DNA from: Podospora comata
Lineage: Eukaryota > Ascomycota > Sordariomycetes > Sordariales > Podosporaceae
Length of the DNA stretch: 64,000 nucleotides
NCBI GenBank assembly: GCA_017354895.1
Contig: CP071494.1
Location: 806,001-870,000 of the forward strand
Reading direction: 5' to 3'
Positions 10,378 through 20,751 of this stretch are shown one piece after another (position 1 is the stretch's first letter; every line of letters begins with the position of its first letter). The notes under the pieces are model-generated. The model was not told the DNA's origin. It worked only from the letters and a program-made list of their open reading frames with translations, and made no database searches. Position numbers and translations under genes: made by a program.

Positions 10378-12555
10378 ATGGCTGGCGTCGAGGGCGTGGC
10401 TTTCGTGACTGGCGGCCTACCCCTCGCGGGGAACAAACAAAGCGGCAGCTTCTACAGCCATGACATGGACGAGGCAGGATCGACCGATTTCTTTGACCAA
10501 TTTGTCATGCTCGATGGCTCCGACTCGGAAACTACCGCAGAAGGGGGCGGCGGCCTCGGCCAGTTTTGCGGCGCTTCTGGCCTGCCCATGTCGCCACAGC
10601 TCTCGTCCATCGAACCATCACTGTCGATGCCCATCGCCGCCGAGACTGGCTCGGTCAGCGGGCGGGCGGCTGGCGGTGGTGGTGTGGCTGGGACTCACGG
10701 GAACTTCGGGCCACCGGGAGCCATCCACGGCGACGTCAATGGTCACAGTTTGCCTGCCGGTGGCTGGCAGGGTGCCGTCAACTCCCCTATCATTGCCCGT
10801 CCTCGTCAGTTTCACCAGCAACAGGCACAGCGACTTCAACGATCGACGACCAATATTGGGGACCTCAAGATCAAACCGGATACCGAGGTTGACGGCCTAC
10901 CCTATACCACCAGCGGGTTTGGAGAACCTCTCGGTGGAGGAACCGTGTCAGACTCGGAGCTTCTCAAGCTCGAGGGGCTGTCGATGCGCGCGACAAAAGT
11001 CGAAGTGCCTCAGCCAGCCGCTTCTGTTCCTCCCTCGCCCACTCCTCTGGCAAGCAGTCCCAAGAAGACTAGTCGCCTAGGAGCTTTCTGTTCGAGATTC
11101 CGCAGCAAAGCGGCTTCCACACTTCAGGGCAAGTCAAAACAGCAACAGATGGAGATCAAGCAAGAACCCATTTCGACTCCCGTCATTTCTTCTGCCCAGA
11201 TGGGAGGAGGGGCAACAAAGCCTCGGCCAGGTCGACCAAGACCTGTCAATCTGGATCTCACCAAATCACAACTACCCCTTTCTCCACCACTGACCAGTGC
11301 GGTGCCTACCTCATCGCAACCACAGACCATCAGTGGTGATCAACTGATGAATGGCAGCAACAACAACAATAATAATATGAATTTCGTCAACGGTTTCATC
11401 GACGACCCTTTTCTAACCGGCCAATTCCTGAGAGGGGGACAATTCGCCGCTCCATTACCAATGAACAACAACAGCAACAACATGCCCCATACGCCACTGC
11501 AAACCCCCCTGATCGATAGCATCCCAGCCTCCTGGCAACTCCCCGTCACATCCCCAGGCTTCGTGTTGTCTCCCAATGGCGAAATCAACACCAACTGGTG
11601 GGACACAACCGGCATCGACGCAATGGACACCGACCCGATAACCAACCTTTTCCCTCCCACCACCTCCTCCACCACCACCAACCCCCGTGACGCCTCCCTC
11701 AATTTGGCTATGCACTTCCCCCCCAACTCCTTCGAGTATCCCCCCCCCCCCGGAGCAGAAGACTTTTCCGTCTCCCAAAACCTAATGCTTCACATGCCCC
11801 AACCCCGCGGGCCCAACTCTGCAGTCCTCCACCCTCAATACCGCGCCCAGATGCAACAGCAACAATCATCATCCTCCTCCTCCTCCCGGCGTCCCAAACC
11901 CCGCGCCCCTTCTTCAGGGGCCCGCCACCACCACTATACCACCTCCGGCCCGGGCATGTCCCCAAGGAAAACTCGCACCGTCGTCTCCGGCTCGTCAACA
12001 ACCCCCTCCCCAACAACAACAACCACCACCACCTCCTCCAAACCTATTCCCCCTGGCGGTAGATCACACCGGAGATCAACAAGCATGACCACCCTCCCCT
12101 CAGGCACCCTCCTCGACCCCCCTTCTACTTCCCAATCATCCTCCGCCGCAATAAGAAAACGCCGCTCCTGGACCGGCCGTCGGGTCTCGCATTCCTCATC
12201 GCAGATTAACCTCCATTCTCTCGCCTCTCCTTCCCAATCGTCGCGAGGTCATAAATCCACGCGCCGGACAGCGTCGTGTTCGTCGCTTGCGGCACTGGCC
12301 GGTATGGGTGGTGTGGAGCATAATGGTGGTGGAGGGGGAGGGGGGTCATTTGTGAACTACACGCCGAACGACAAGCAGCTCCTCATGACGGGGGTCGCGC
12401 CGAGCGGGAGCAGCAAGACAAAGTTGCGCAGAGAGAAGGAGGCAAAGGAGAAGGCGAGGGAGTTCAAAGAGCGGTTGGCGAGGGCGGTGGAGGCGGCGGG
12501 GGGAGATTTGAAACGGTTGGAGGAGGTGGAGGAGGGGTTGGCTTTGGGGGTGTAA
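10378..12555 (+). CDS. wetA: WetA-type developmental regulator of conidial maturation
   Basis: This is a single exon of 725 residues (start context ACAAACAATGGC). Two blocks match what I know of WetA: an N-terminal STDFFDQFVMLDGSDSE (about residues 34-50), and the C-terminal signature FVNYTPNDKQLLMTGVAPSG followed by SSKTKLRREKEAKEKAREF and AAGGDLKRLEE (about 658-725). Between them lie Ser/Thr/Pro/Asn/Gln-rich disordered stretches, an Asn run near residue 325, a Pro run near 455 and polyserine near 500. WetA is a nuclear regulator needed for conidial wall completion and spore maturation, the last step of the BrlA-AbaA-WetA pathway in Aspergillus. In Sordariomycetes, orthologues also affect spore maturation. 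The extreme C-terminus is encoded by G-rich DNA. Confidence 0.88.
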   Translation: MAGVEGVAFVTGGLPLAGNKQSGSFYSHDMDEAGSTDFFDQFVMLDGSDSETTAEGGGGLGQFCGASGLPMSPQLSSIEPSLSMPIAAETGSVSGRAAGGGGVAGTHGNFGPPGAIHGDVNGHSLPAGGWQGAVNSPIIARPRQFHQQQAQRLQRSTTNIGDLKIKPDTEVDGLPYTTSGFGEPLGGGTVSDSELLKLEGLSMRATKVEVPQPAASVPPSPTPLASSPKKTSRLGAFCSRFRSKAASTLQGKSKQQQMEIKQEPISTPVISSAQMGGGATKPRPGRPRPVNLDLTKSQLPLSPPLTSAVPTSSQPQTISGDQLMNGSNNNNNNMNFVNGFIDDPFLTGQFLRGGQFAAPLPMNNNSNNMPHTPLQTPLIDSIPASWQLPVTSPGFVLSPNGEINTNWWDTTGIDAMDTDPITNLFPPTTSSTTTNPRDASLNLAMHFPPNSFEYPPPPGAEDFSVSQNLMLHMPQPRGPNSAVLHPQYRAQMQQQQSSSSSSSRRPKPRAPSSGARHHHYTTSGPGMSPRKTRTVVSGSSTTPSPTTTTTTTSSKPIPPGGRSHRRSTSMTTLPSGTLLDPPSTSQSSSAAIRKRRSWTGRRVSHSSSQINLHSLASPSQSSRGHKSTRRTASCSSLAALAGMGGVEHNGGGGGGGSFVNYTPNDKQLLMTGVAPSGSSKTKLRREKEAKEKAREFKERLARAVEAAGGDLKRLEEVEEGLALGV

Positions 12556-13398
12556 AAGCGAGGGGGAAATCAAGGCTGACAGCCGGCCGAGAGTTATTTT
12601 CTTGAACTTTGATTTCAAAGGGCGTTTTGAATGGCCGGGATGTTCTCTTGGATATGGGGTTTCTTGTTATTCTTTTTTGTTATGGGAATGTTTGTTCACG
12701 GTTAACAGTTTGTATTGATATCAGAGAGCCCTTTCGCTTCATTTTGGTGGAATTTTGGGACACACACACACACACACAAAACAAAACAAAACAAAACATA
12801 TCAAACCACAGCAATGACAGACTAAGAAAGAGAGGAGAAACTGCGAGACAGAAAGGACACTCCTTGTATTATTTTAACAGTTGGGATAGTTTCTTTATTT
12901 GAGACCAACTTCAACCTATTTACCGCTAACACACCTGAGCTTCATGAGTGGGATTTACTGCACTTTTTACACATTGGTTGTGTAACATAACAAACACCCT
13001 TGGACGGTGCATTACATTTTCATGTTTTCTAGACTTTGAGAAAAAAAAAAGAAAACCTTTAAAGACTTTGGTGTTTGAAACAGGTTTCCAAGACCTTCAT
13101 AGCCAGTCCTTCAAGACGTTGAGTTCAAGCAATGAGGGGTACCAGACGTTTAGATAAAAGACAATCCGTAACACCAGATAATAAAGTGCTTGGCGTGGAG
13201 ACAGATAACTACATCAATGTCAGTGGAAGCTTACATGTCTTCATTTGCAGTGGTGAAACATTATGGCGGCATTATTGTGTAAGCAAGCAATATCCAAGAC
13301 AGACGACATCACCCGCTACCAAACTCCCAACCCATTCTTACAAAAGTAACGTAGCACATAAAATCCAATCATCAAACCCAACCCCCCCTCCCGCCGCG
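12556..13398. other. Convergent intergenic region with CA and AAAAC microsatellites
   Basis: The 3' flanks of wetA (+) and the acyltransferase gene (-) meet here. The stretch is AT-richer than the genes. It contains a (CA)9 run at 12760-12778 directly followed by four AAAAC units (to ~12797). No gene is seen. Confidence 0.6.
12760..12797 (+). repeat. (CA)n-(AAAAC)n compound microsatellite
   Basis: About nine CA units run straight into four AAAAC units, in the wetA 3' flank. Confidence 0.85.
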
Positions 13399-15081
13399 TC
13401 ACTCCTTGACAGAACACACCCCCTCCACCCATCTCGCGAACCTCACGACCGGGGCATCCACCCCCCTCCAGAATATATCCGACACCCAGATCACCGCCGG
13501 GACAATGACCAAAGCCGCCAGACCAAAGCCCAGGTCATACCTCCCCTCCGTCTCCACCCCCGTGATCCTCGTCCAGACAAACCTCTCAACAGCATACCCA
13601 AACGTATGCAACACCGGCCCGTGCATCAAGTACATCGCATAGCTAATCCGTCCCAGATACTGCACCGGTCCCCAGGCAAAAAACCCCTGCCACCCCTTAC
13701 ACCTCCCCACAGCCATCACAAACAACCCCGCCCCGAGGCTCTGGTAGTACCTATACCTCTCCTCCTCCTCCCACCACCCCGGTATCATGTCCGTAAGCGT
13801 CACCCACCCAGGCGTCCTCTCGCTCCCCACATCAGGCTGGCTCATGAACCACAACCCCACCAGACTCACCACCACCCACCCCCACCCCCCTCCTTGCTTT
13901 CTCTTCCTGTCCTTGCTCCACACATCCCGCTCCGCCAACCCCATCCCCCACAAGAAAAGCACCATCTCCCACCTCCCGCTCCCAAAACAATACCCCACCA
14001 CCCCTCCCCCCACAGCCCACCGCCTCACCCCCCTCTTCACCCTCGCCGTCCCGACGAGCACCAAAAACAAAATCATGCTAGCCCTAAACTCGACAGGTAT
14101 AGTCCAGAGGTGAACATCCATCCTCGTCAGCCCGCCCGCCACCTCCCAATCCCAGATATGCACAAACTCCCCCACCCCCTTTCCCCAGTCCAGCAACTGC
14201 TCTGCCGTCGAGTTCAGCGCCTCATAGTGCGTCTCTTGAACATTCCGAACGTAAACCTCATCGTGCGCAAAGTCACCCATGGCGGTGTAGGCACCCATCC
14301 GGGTGAGGATGACGACGAAGAAAGCGGAGATCGCCGGCGGGAGGAACAGGCGGAGGCAGCGCCGGAAGATGAGGCTCGATAGGGCGGTGGAGAAGGCCGA
14401 GCAGTTTTGGGAGGCGAGGAGGGTGAGGGGCTTGAGGGATAGAGCGTAGCCCGAGATGACGAAAAACACGGCCACCATCGGGGGGCCGGAGTACAAAAGG
14501 CGGATGAAGGGGAGCTTGAAAGGGTGAAGGTGGTCTGGTGTGTAGGGGTTGGGGGGGAGGGAGGTGGTGGTGGTGGTGCTGCTGTGGAAGGGGGATTCGT
14601 TGTAGGGGCCGGAGGAGGATGCATTGTGGAAGTCACCGTCGCTGTCGTCGAGGGAGGGAGGTAGGGGGACATACCCGTACCCGGTGGCGATGGTGTAGCA
14701 GGTGTAGAGGTAGTGGCAGAAGAAGACAAATAAAGCGGCCAGGCCGCGGATGCCGTCGAGGTAGGCGGTGGGGGACTTGGGGATTGGTGAAACGTAGCCT
14801 GGTTGGAGGAAGGAGGGTAGTAGGAAGATGAGGGTGCGTTTCAAAAGGGAGCGTGGTGGGCGGTGACGGGGAGGCAAGGGGGATGGTGGCGGGAGGGTGA
14901 AAAGGGGGTCGTGTGTTTCGAGGTCAGGGATGAACTTTTCTGTTTCGTCAAATGATGATGATGAGGAGGAGGAGGAGGAGGAGGAGGATGAAGAGGATGA
15001 AGAGGATGAAGAGGACGAAGAAGAAGAAGAAGAAGGGAGGCTGAGGGTTTCCTGGTATGTGAGGGGGGTGTATCCCGCCAT
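13399..15081 (-). CDS. Acyltransferase-3 family integral membrane protein
   Basis: This is a single exon of 560 residues. I chose the ATG at 15081 (MAGYTPLTYQETLSLP). The frame is open further upstream, but that part looks like leader sequence. The family signature YLDGIRGLAALFVFFCHYLY opens the membrane domain, followed by multiple hydrophobic helices, RLLYSGPPMVAVFFVISGYALSL split over two segments, an FRRCLRLFLPPAI loop, LWTIPVEFRASMILFLVLVG, and ISYAMYLMHGPVLHTFGYAV near the end. Such proteins move acyl groups (often acetyl) onto sugars, lipids or secondary metabolites across a membrane. The substrate cannot be told from the sequence. The N-terminus carries a polyserine tract encoded by a triplet repeat. 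The nearest gene, wetA, is convergent and gives no functional clue. Confidence 0.85.
   Translation of the reverse strand: MAGYTPLTYQETLSLPSSSSSSSSSSSSSSSSSSSSSSSSSSSFDETEKFIPDLETHDPLFTLPPPSPLPPRHRPPRSLLKRTLIFLLPSFLQPGYVSPIPKSPTAYLDGIRGLAALFVFFCHYLYTCYTIATGYGYVPLPPSLDDSDGDFHNASSSGPYNESPFHSSTTTTTSLPPNPYTPDHLHPFKLPFIRLLYSGPPMVAVFFVISGYALSLKPLTLLASQNCSAFSTALSSLIFRRCLRLFLPPAISAFFVVILTRMGAYTAMGDFAHDEVYVRNVQETHYEALNSTAEQLLDWGKGVGEFVHIWDWEVAGGLTRMDVHLWTIPVEFRASMILFLVLVGTARVKRGVRRWAVGGGVVGYCFGSGRWEMVLFLWGMGLAERDVWSKDRKRKQGGGWGWVVVSLVGLWFMSQPDVGSERTPGWVTLTDMIPGWWEEEERYRYYQSLGAGLFVMAVGRCKGWQGFFAWGPVQYLGRISYAMYLMHGPVLHTFGYAVERFVWTRITGVETEGRYDLGFGLAALVIVPAVIWVSDIFWRGVDAPVVRFARWVEGVCSVKE
14952..15036 (-). 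repeat. Triplet repeat encoding polyserine in the acyltransferase N-terminus
   Basis: Imperfect GAT/GAG/GAA triplets on the plus strand are read as Ser codons (TCA/TCC/TCT) on the minus strand, giving about 27 consecutive serines before the membrane domain. Confidence 0.85.
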
Positions 15082-16133
15082 GATTTGCTTGTTGTTTCCG
15101 GTCAGGGGAAAAACGGGTACAGGACCCAGACGGCACCGAGTATTTGACCAGCCGGCTGAGGATGGTTTGCGATTCGAAAATGAAGAAGAGATAATCACGG
15201 CTCTAACTGACAAGAGAACGAAACACAGAAGGAAAATAAATGAGAGGAAGAACAGAAGACATTGAGATGATATGAACCTACAGAAATAACCCAACCTCTT
15301 GCCATGCCGAGAGAAAAGGGGGCTAACCAAGACGAAACGGTGGCTAGCATCTAGCGTCAACTCTCCACGGTCACCAACAGTCGTACCCTTCCGCCGGTTA
15401 TTTTCGGTTCCTGGCGTTTCATCCGAGATATCTGCAGCACAAGGCTAGAGTCTCTACATGAGGGGGTATGCTGACTGATGCTCATGATGAGGTCTTGATT
15501 CGCCCAACATCATGCCAGCAAAACCACACACAATGGATGGTCCTTGGGGAATCAACCAGGTCCATCATGAAAGGAAGCATAGTGCTCGCTTGTGGGGATA
15601 AGACCGATTGCTATCCAATATCAGCCAGTCAGGTCAAGTCAAGTCTCTCAGACAACAAGAGCGAGGACGAAATAAGGTTTACCAATCCAGGGGGCCAGGG
15701 GCCTGAACGTTGAACCAAGCATTCGGGTCACCCCACCGTTGTTCCCCGGACCCCCACATCCCGATCTCCCCTTCTCCTCTTGTTCCACTGCCGCCGAGTG
15801 CCGCTCGATCCAGAGCCTGGAGAACAGAGCCGGGCATTCCGAGGTATGCCCTCAAAAGTCCGAACTGTGTCTGTGGGTCCCCTGTAGCCATCACTATCCA
15901 TCAACAACAGTCAAGACGCAAAGAAGAGATATGAATAACATTGTCGGTGCGCCCGCAGCAAGAGGCGCGTCTAGGATCAGTCGTGCTGCTCCAAACATAG
16001 TACCTACGCAACTCCTGGAGAAACTACATTTTAGTTTAACGTCACAGCCATGAAAACCCCCGGCTCTAATCCATGTGCTCCCAAAACGCCCAGACTCCGT
16101 GCCCGCTCCTGTCTGTATCATTCTGACACCCGC
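15082..16133. other. Intergenic: acyltransferase promoter and ALAD 3' flank
   Basis: No gene is seen beyond short shadow frames. The acyltransferase 5' leader (minus strand) lies in the first few hundred bases. Confidence 0.5.
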
Positions 16134-17350
<1,217 letters not shown>

Positions 17351-18419
17351 ATTCGACGATGGCAACAGCAACGTGTGGCAAAGTTGGAGGAGTTGAGAAA
17401 GAGTGTAAGCGGGCAACCAATCGAAGAGTGACGTGAGTCAATCGAGGGTTCTCGGCCGTAGTTGAAGGAATTCTCGAACTGAAACGTATTCTCTCAGGAC
17501 CACCGCCGATCGAGTCGTCAGGGGCCGTGCCGCACGAGGAGAGAGAGCGAGGTCCGCCGCCGCGATGCGACAGTGATTGATGGCTGGATTTTTGGGGCGG
17601 GCTGGAAGGGTCCGGTGTTTCCTGACAGGCTCAACAGATTGGCAGTCGGCCGATCGGTAGGTCAGGGCAGCATTCGGAGTGGGAGGAAGAAAGACACAAT
17701 CTGTATATAAATGAGAAGAAAATGTCGCCTCCGGAAATCTGGGCCCGAGGCGGGATCAAGGACAGCGAACGCCGAAGAAAGGTGCGTCTCTTCACAGGCA
17801 GGTGACAGCAAACCATTAGGCGTGCGATGCCCCAATCTGGTTTCGTGCACTCTCGACTCTCGGCCTCGGGATTGGCGGGGTTGCTCCACCCCGGTCTTCT
17901 TCCGCTGCCATTCGCCAATCAGCGCACAAAGATTTCAAACGTTCGGCTGGCCCCACTCCGCTGAGAAAATCGCCATGGTCTCAACGTCCAACACTTTTTT
18001 TGTGTCGTCGGCCACTCCAGGGCCTCCTCGGCTTGTGAGGGAGATGCAGTGATGCTCAGATCTTACACCACAGTCGCTGATCAATGAGTTGAAAGGACGA
18101 ACTCTTGAATTTAACCAAGTAAACTTCGCCGTACCTGCACTACCTTCTTGAAGTCTCCATAACACATCTGACAAATGTCAACATCACAGATAAACCAGGG
18201 CCAGAGTGTGTTCATAATATCAAGTATGTATCGTCGTATAAAATAAAATCATCGAACCCCAATTATTACATAACAGACATTGGTATCATATAGAAGAGTA
18301 AACACCCCATCCACCACTTCCTCTCCTCTCGCCTTCCGCTCTCACATCATCGACTCATTACTCCTTCTCACCACTCTCCCCTCTACACCAGTGTTAATCA
18401 TCAGGGCATCCTCGGACCC
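17351..18419. other. Intergenic: ALAD promoter and SUR7/PalI 3' flank
   Basis: No gene is recognised. Short frames (for example 17711-18052 plus) show no domain. The last ~130 bases are CT-rich on the plus strand. Confidence 0.5.
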
Positions 18420-19334
18420 TTAGAACCATCTCCGCCTCCTCCTGGGCGCAACAGGAGTCCCATAATCAGTAGCCGGAACCTCCCCCTTCACAGCCCTCTT
18501 TCTCTCCCTTCTCTTATGAATCCTCCCACTGCAGCAGCTGAAGAAAACAACAACAGCACCGACCAAGCTCAACACCGCAGCCGCGAGCGTCATCCAGGCA
18601 GCATTATCATAGTAAACCCTCTCCACCTGCAACCCCAAGCTATCCTCATCGTCACTATCCCACCCATTGCTCAGATTGCTCCTCACAATGCCAAACAGGA
18701 CAAAGTCAATGATGCAGGTCACAGCCGTGATGATAAAGGCCAAGACAGCAACAAGAGACGCCAGCAGCGACCCAACCATACCCGCGCCCAGCGCAAGGAT
18801 AAAAGCGATAAAGTTGAAGGCCGCGGCGATGGGGTGGAGGACCATGGCCTTTGTGAGCGCGCGCGAGGTGCGCACCGAGTTGTCAGAGTAGAACTCGCCA
18901 AAGGTCTGCTCGGGGGAGAAGTTGGGGTTGCCCGACTGGCCACGGTTGGGGCCGACGAGGTCCTGGATGATGCCGAGGGGGGAGTACCCGAGGCGGCGGG
19001 GGCATTGGCCTCTGTTTTTCACTCGTCATTTAGCATCATGGGGTGAGCGGTGGAGTGAAGAGAGGAGGTCAACTTACCCAAGGACATCATTCAAACAATA
19101 CCCAAAAACACCAAACGTAACCGAGGGATCGTTTCCGTTCCGTCCACTCTCCCCATCAGCAAGATCGGGCAGGAAGTTGAACCCGCCATTGTTGGTCCCG
19201 CCACCAGGGAGCTCGACCTTGAGGAGAGCGATAGATCTCACTACTGGGGCCGAGATGCAGGTGATGATCAGCAAGACGGTGGCTGAAAACAGCAAGAAGG
19301 TGCCAAAGTGGTGGATGAAGCCTGTCCGGGCCAT
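18420..19334 (-). CDS. SUR7/PalI family tetraspan membrane protein
   Basis: Exons in coding order are 19334-19078 and 19011-18420; the intron 19077-19012 (66 nt) starts GTAAGT and ends AACAG. The product has 282 residues. The first membrane segment (FGTFLLFSATVLLIITCISA) follows a short cytosolic start MARTGFIHH. A loop then holds VTFGVFGYC and, after the splice, a second cysteine GQCPRRLGY, the cysteine pattern expected of this family. Three further segments follow (AAFNFIAFILALGAGMVG, LLASLVAVLAFIITAVTCI and MTLAAAVLSLVGAVVVFF), then an Arg/Lys-rich tail ending PRRRRRWF. Family members include eisosome-linked SUR7 and the ambient-pH sensor-complex subunit PalI/Rim9. The sequence does not decide between them, but the short basic tail is unlike the long PalI tails. 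Confidence 0.85.
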
Positions 19335-20751
19335 CTTGAAGAGCCTGACTGTTGTGGGACAAACGTATAAACGTATCAAAATCACTGGATGATGAGAAGA
19401 AAGGGAAATCCATCGACCATCCAGAGCAGCTGGAATGTCTTTCTTGTATTTGTCCCATAAGGCCTACACCCTGAAACATGGAAACCCACCAGCCCAGCAA
19501 GGAACACTCAATCACATTCACACCTAATGAAGGCCGACGTCATCGGTCTGCCCAGCCCTTCTCAGTCATGCCGCATCGCGGGAAATCGGCAAGGGGCCTC
19601 ACCCATCGGCCTGACCAACCAGAAAAGCCCAGTATGTTCTCTTCTGTGTGTCTGAGAATCTGTGGAGGAGCGTGATTGGCGATCGGGCTGATGACGTAGC
19701 AGGAATCCGGGGCTGTGTCACATTGGGCTTGGCAAAGCACATATGAACTTCTTGGCGGGCAAGGAAGCGGGCGGCCCTGTTTTTGGGCGGGATGTCATCT
19801 GGTTTTTTTTTTTGGATGAGGTGGTTGGTAAAAGAGGTGAGATCATGTTTGATGAAAGAGTTGGCAGTGGGAGGTGGCATCGGGAAGGCGTTGAAGATGA
19901 CAAAGAGACTTTGCATGTTTGGTATGCAGGGACTACCTACATACACCTAAGATCCCATCGTCAACATTGATGGTTGCTCAAAGAGCGATGAGATGATGGG
20001 AGAACCAATCAGACATTTTGGTGTACAGCTCTGTAAGAGATCGCTAGCGTCATGTCTAGGTGGTGGTGGACTGCTGGCCACCGCAGTGATCTGATGCCAC
20101 GCGTCTTTGTACTATATTCTCTTCAGCTGAAGAGAACAGCCACATTTGTGGGTTTATATCTCGTAATTTCAGCTTTTAGCCAATTACTTTGAAGGTCTGG
20201 ACTAGCTCCAAAAGTCATGATGGTCTGCATACAGATGTCAAACAGTTCTCACATACGTGTCTAGCTGCAGATCCCCTGTAAAGACAGCTATGTTGTCGAC
20301 AGAGGGACAGGCACACTAACATCAGCTTATCCGAGGGACCCTTGAAAGGTGATAAGACATCCTAGAGATCGTGTCATTGTTCCAGCGTGTCAAAAGTGAA
20401 AAATCCGTTGGTGAAAGAAACATGGTTTCAACACTTCCTAACCTTTCCATGCCATCTATCCTAGCTTTGCTGTTATGGCCCATCCCAGTTTCAAATGTCA
20501 TCTCCTCGAGCTTGTTATACCACCTACCCCAGCTCTATGCATCCCCTAGAAGTGTAGATTCACGTATATATCGAACAAGTCGGCAAAAAATGCAATTGCC
20601 GGGGTACCTAGCGTGTATTTTACCAAGACATAATCACAACGACATCGCCCTTTCCAGATAGCTTGTTCATCGCATTCATCATCAAATTAGCATTATCTCA
20701 CCCTCAACTAAACTACAACTCCCCCAACACACACACACACCAAGCAAAACC
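19335..20751. other. Intergenic: SUR7/PalI promoter and DUF3433 3' flank
   Basis: No gene is seen. The sequence between ~20,000 and 20,750 is comparatively AT-rich and ends in an (AC)n run near 20730. It may contain a non-coding transcript, but nothing supports one. Confidence 0.5.

Noticed and set aside
13132-14382. 416-codon plus-strand frame opposite the acyltransferase
   Set aside because: It is Pro/His/Arg-rich and antisense to the G-rich 3' half of the gene; no start context or domain.
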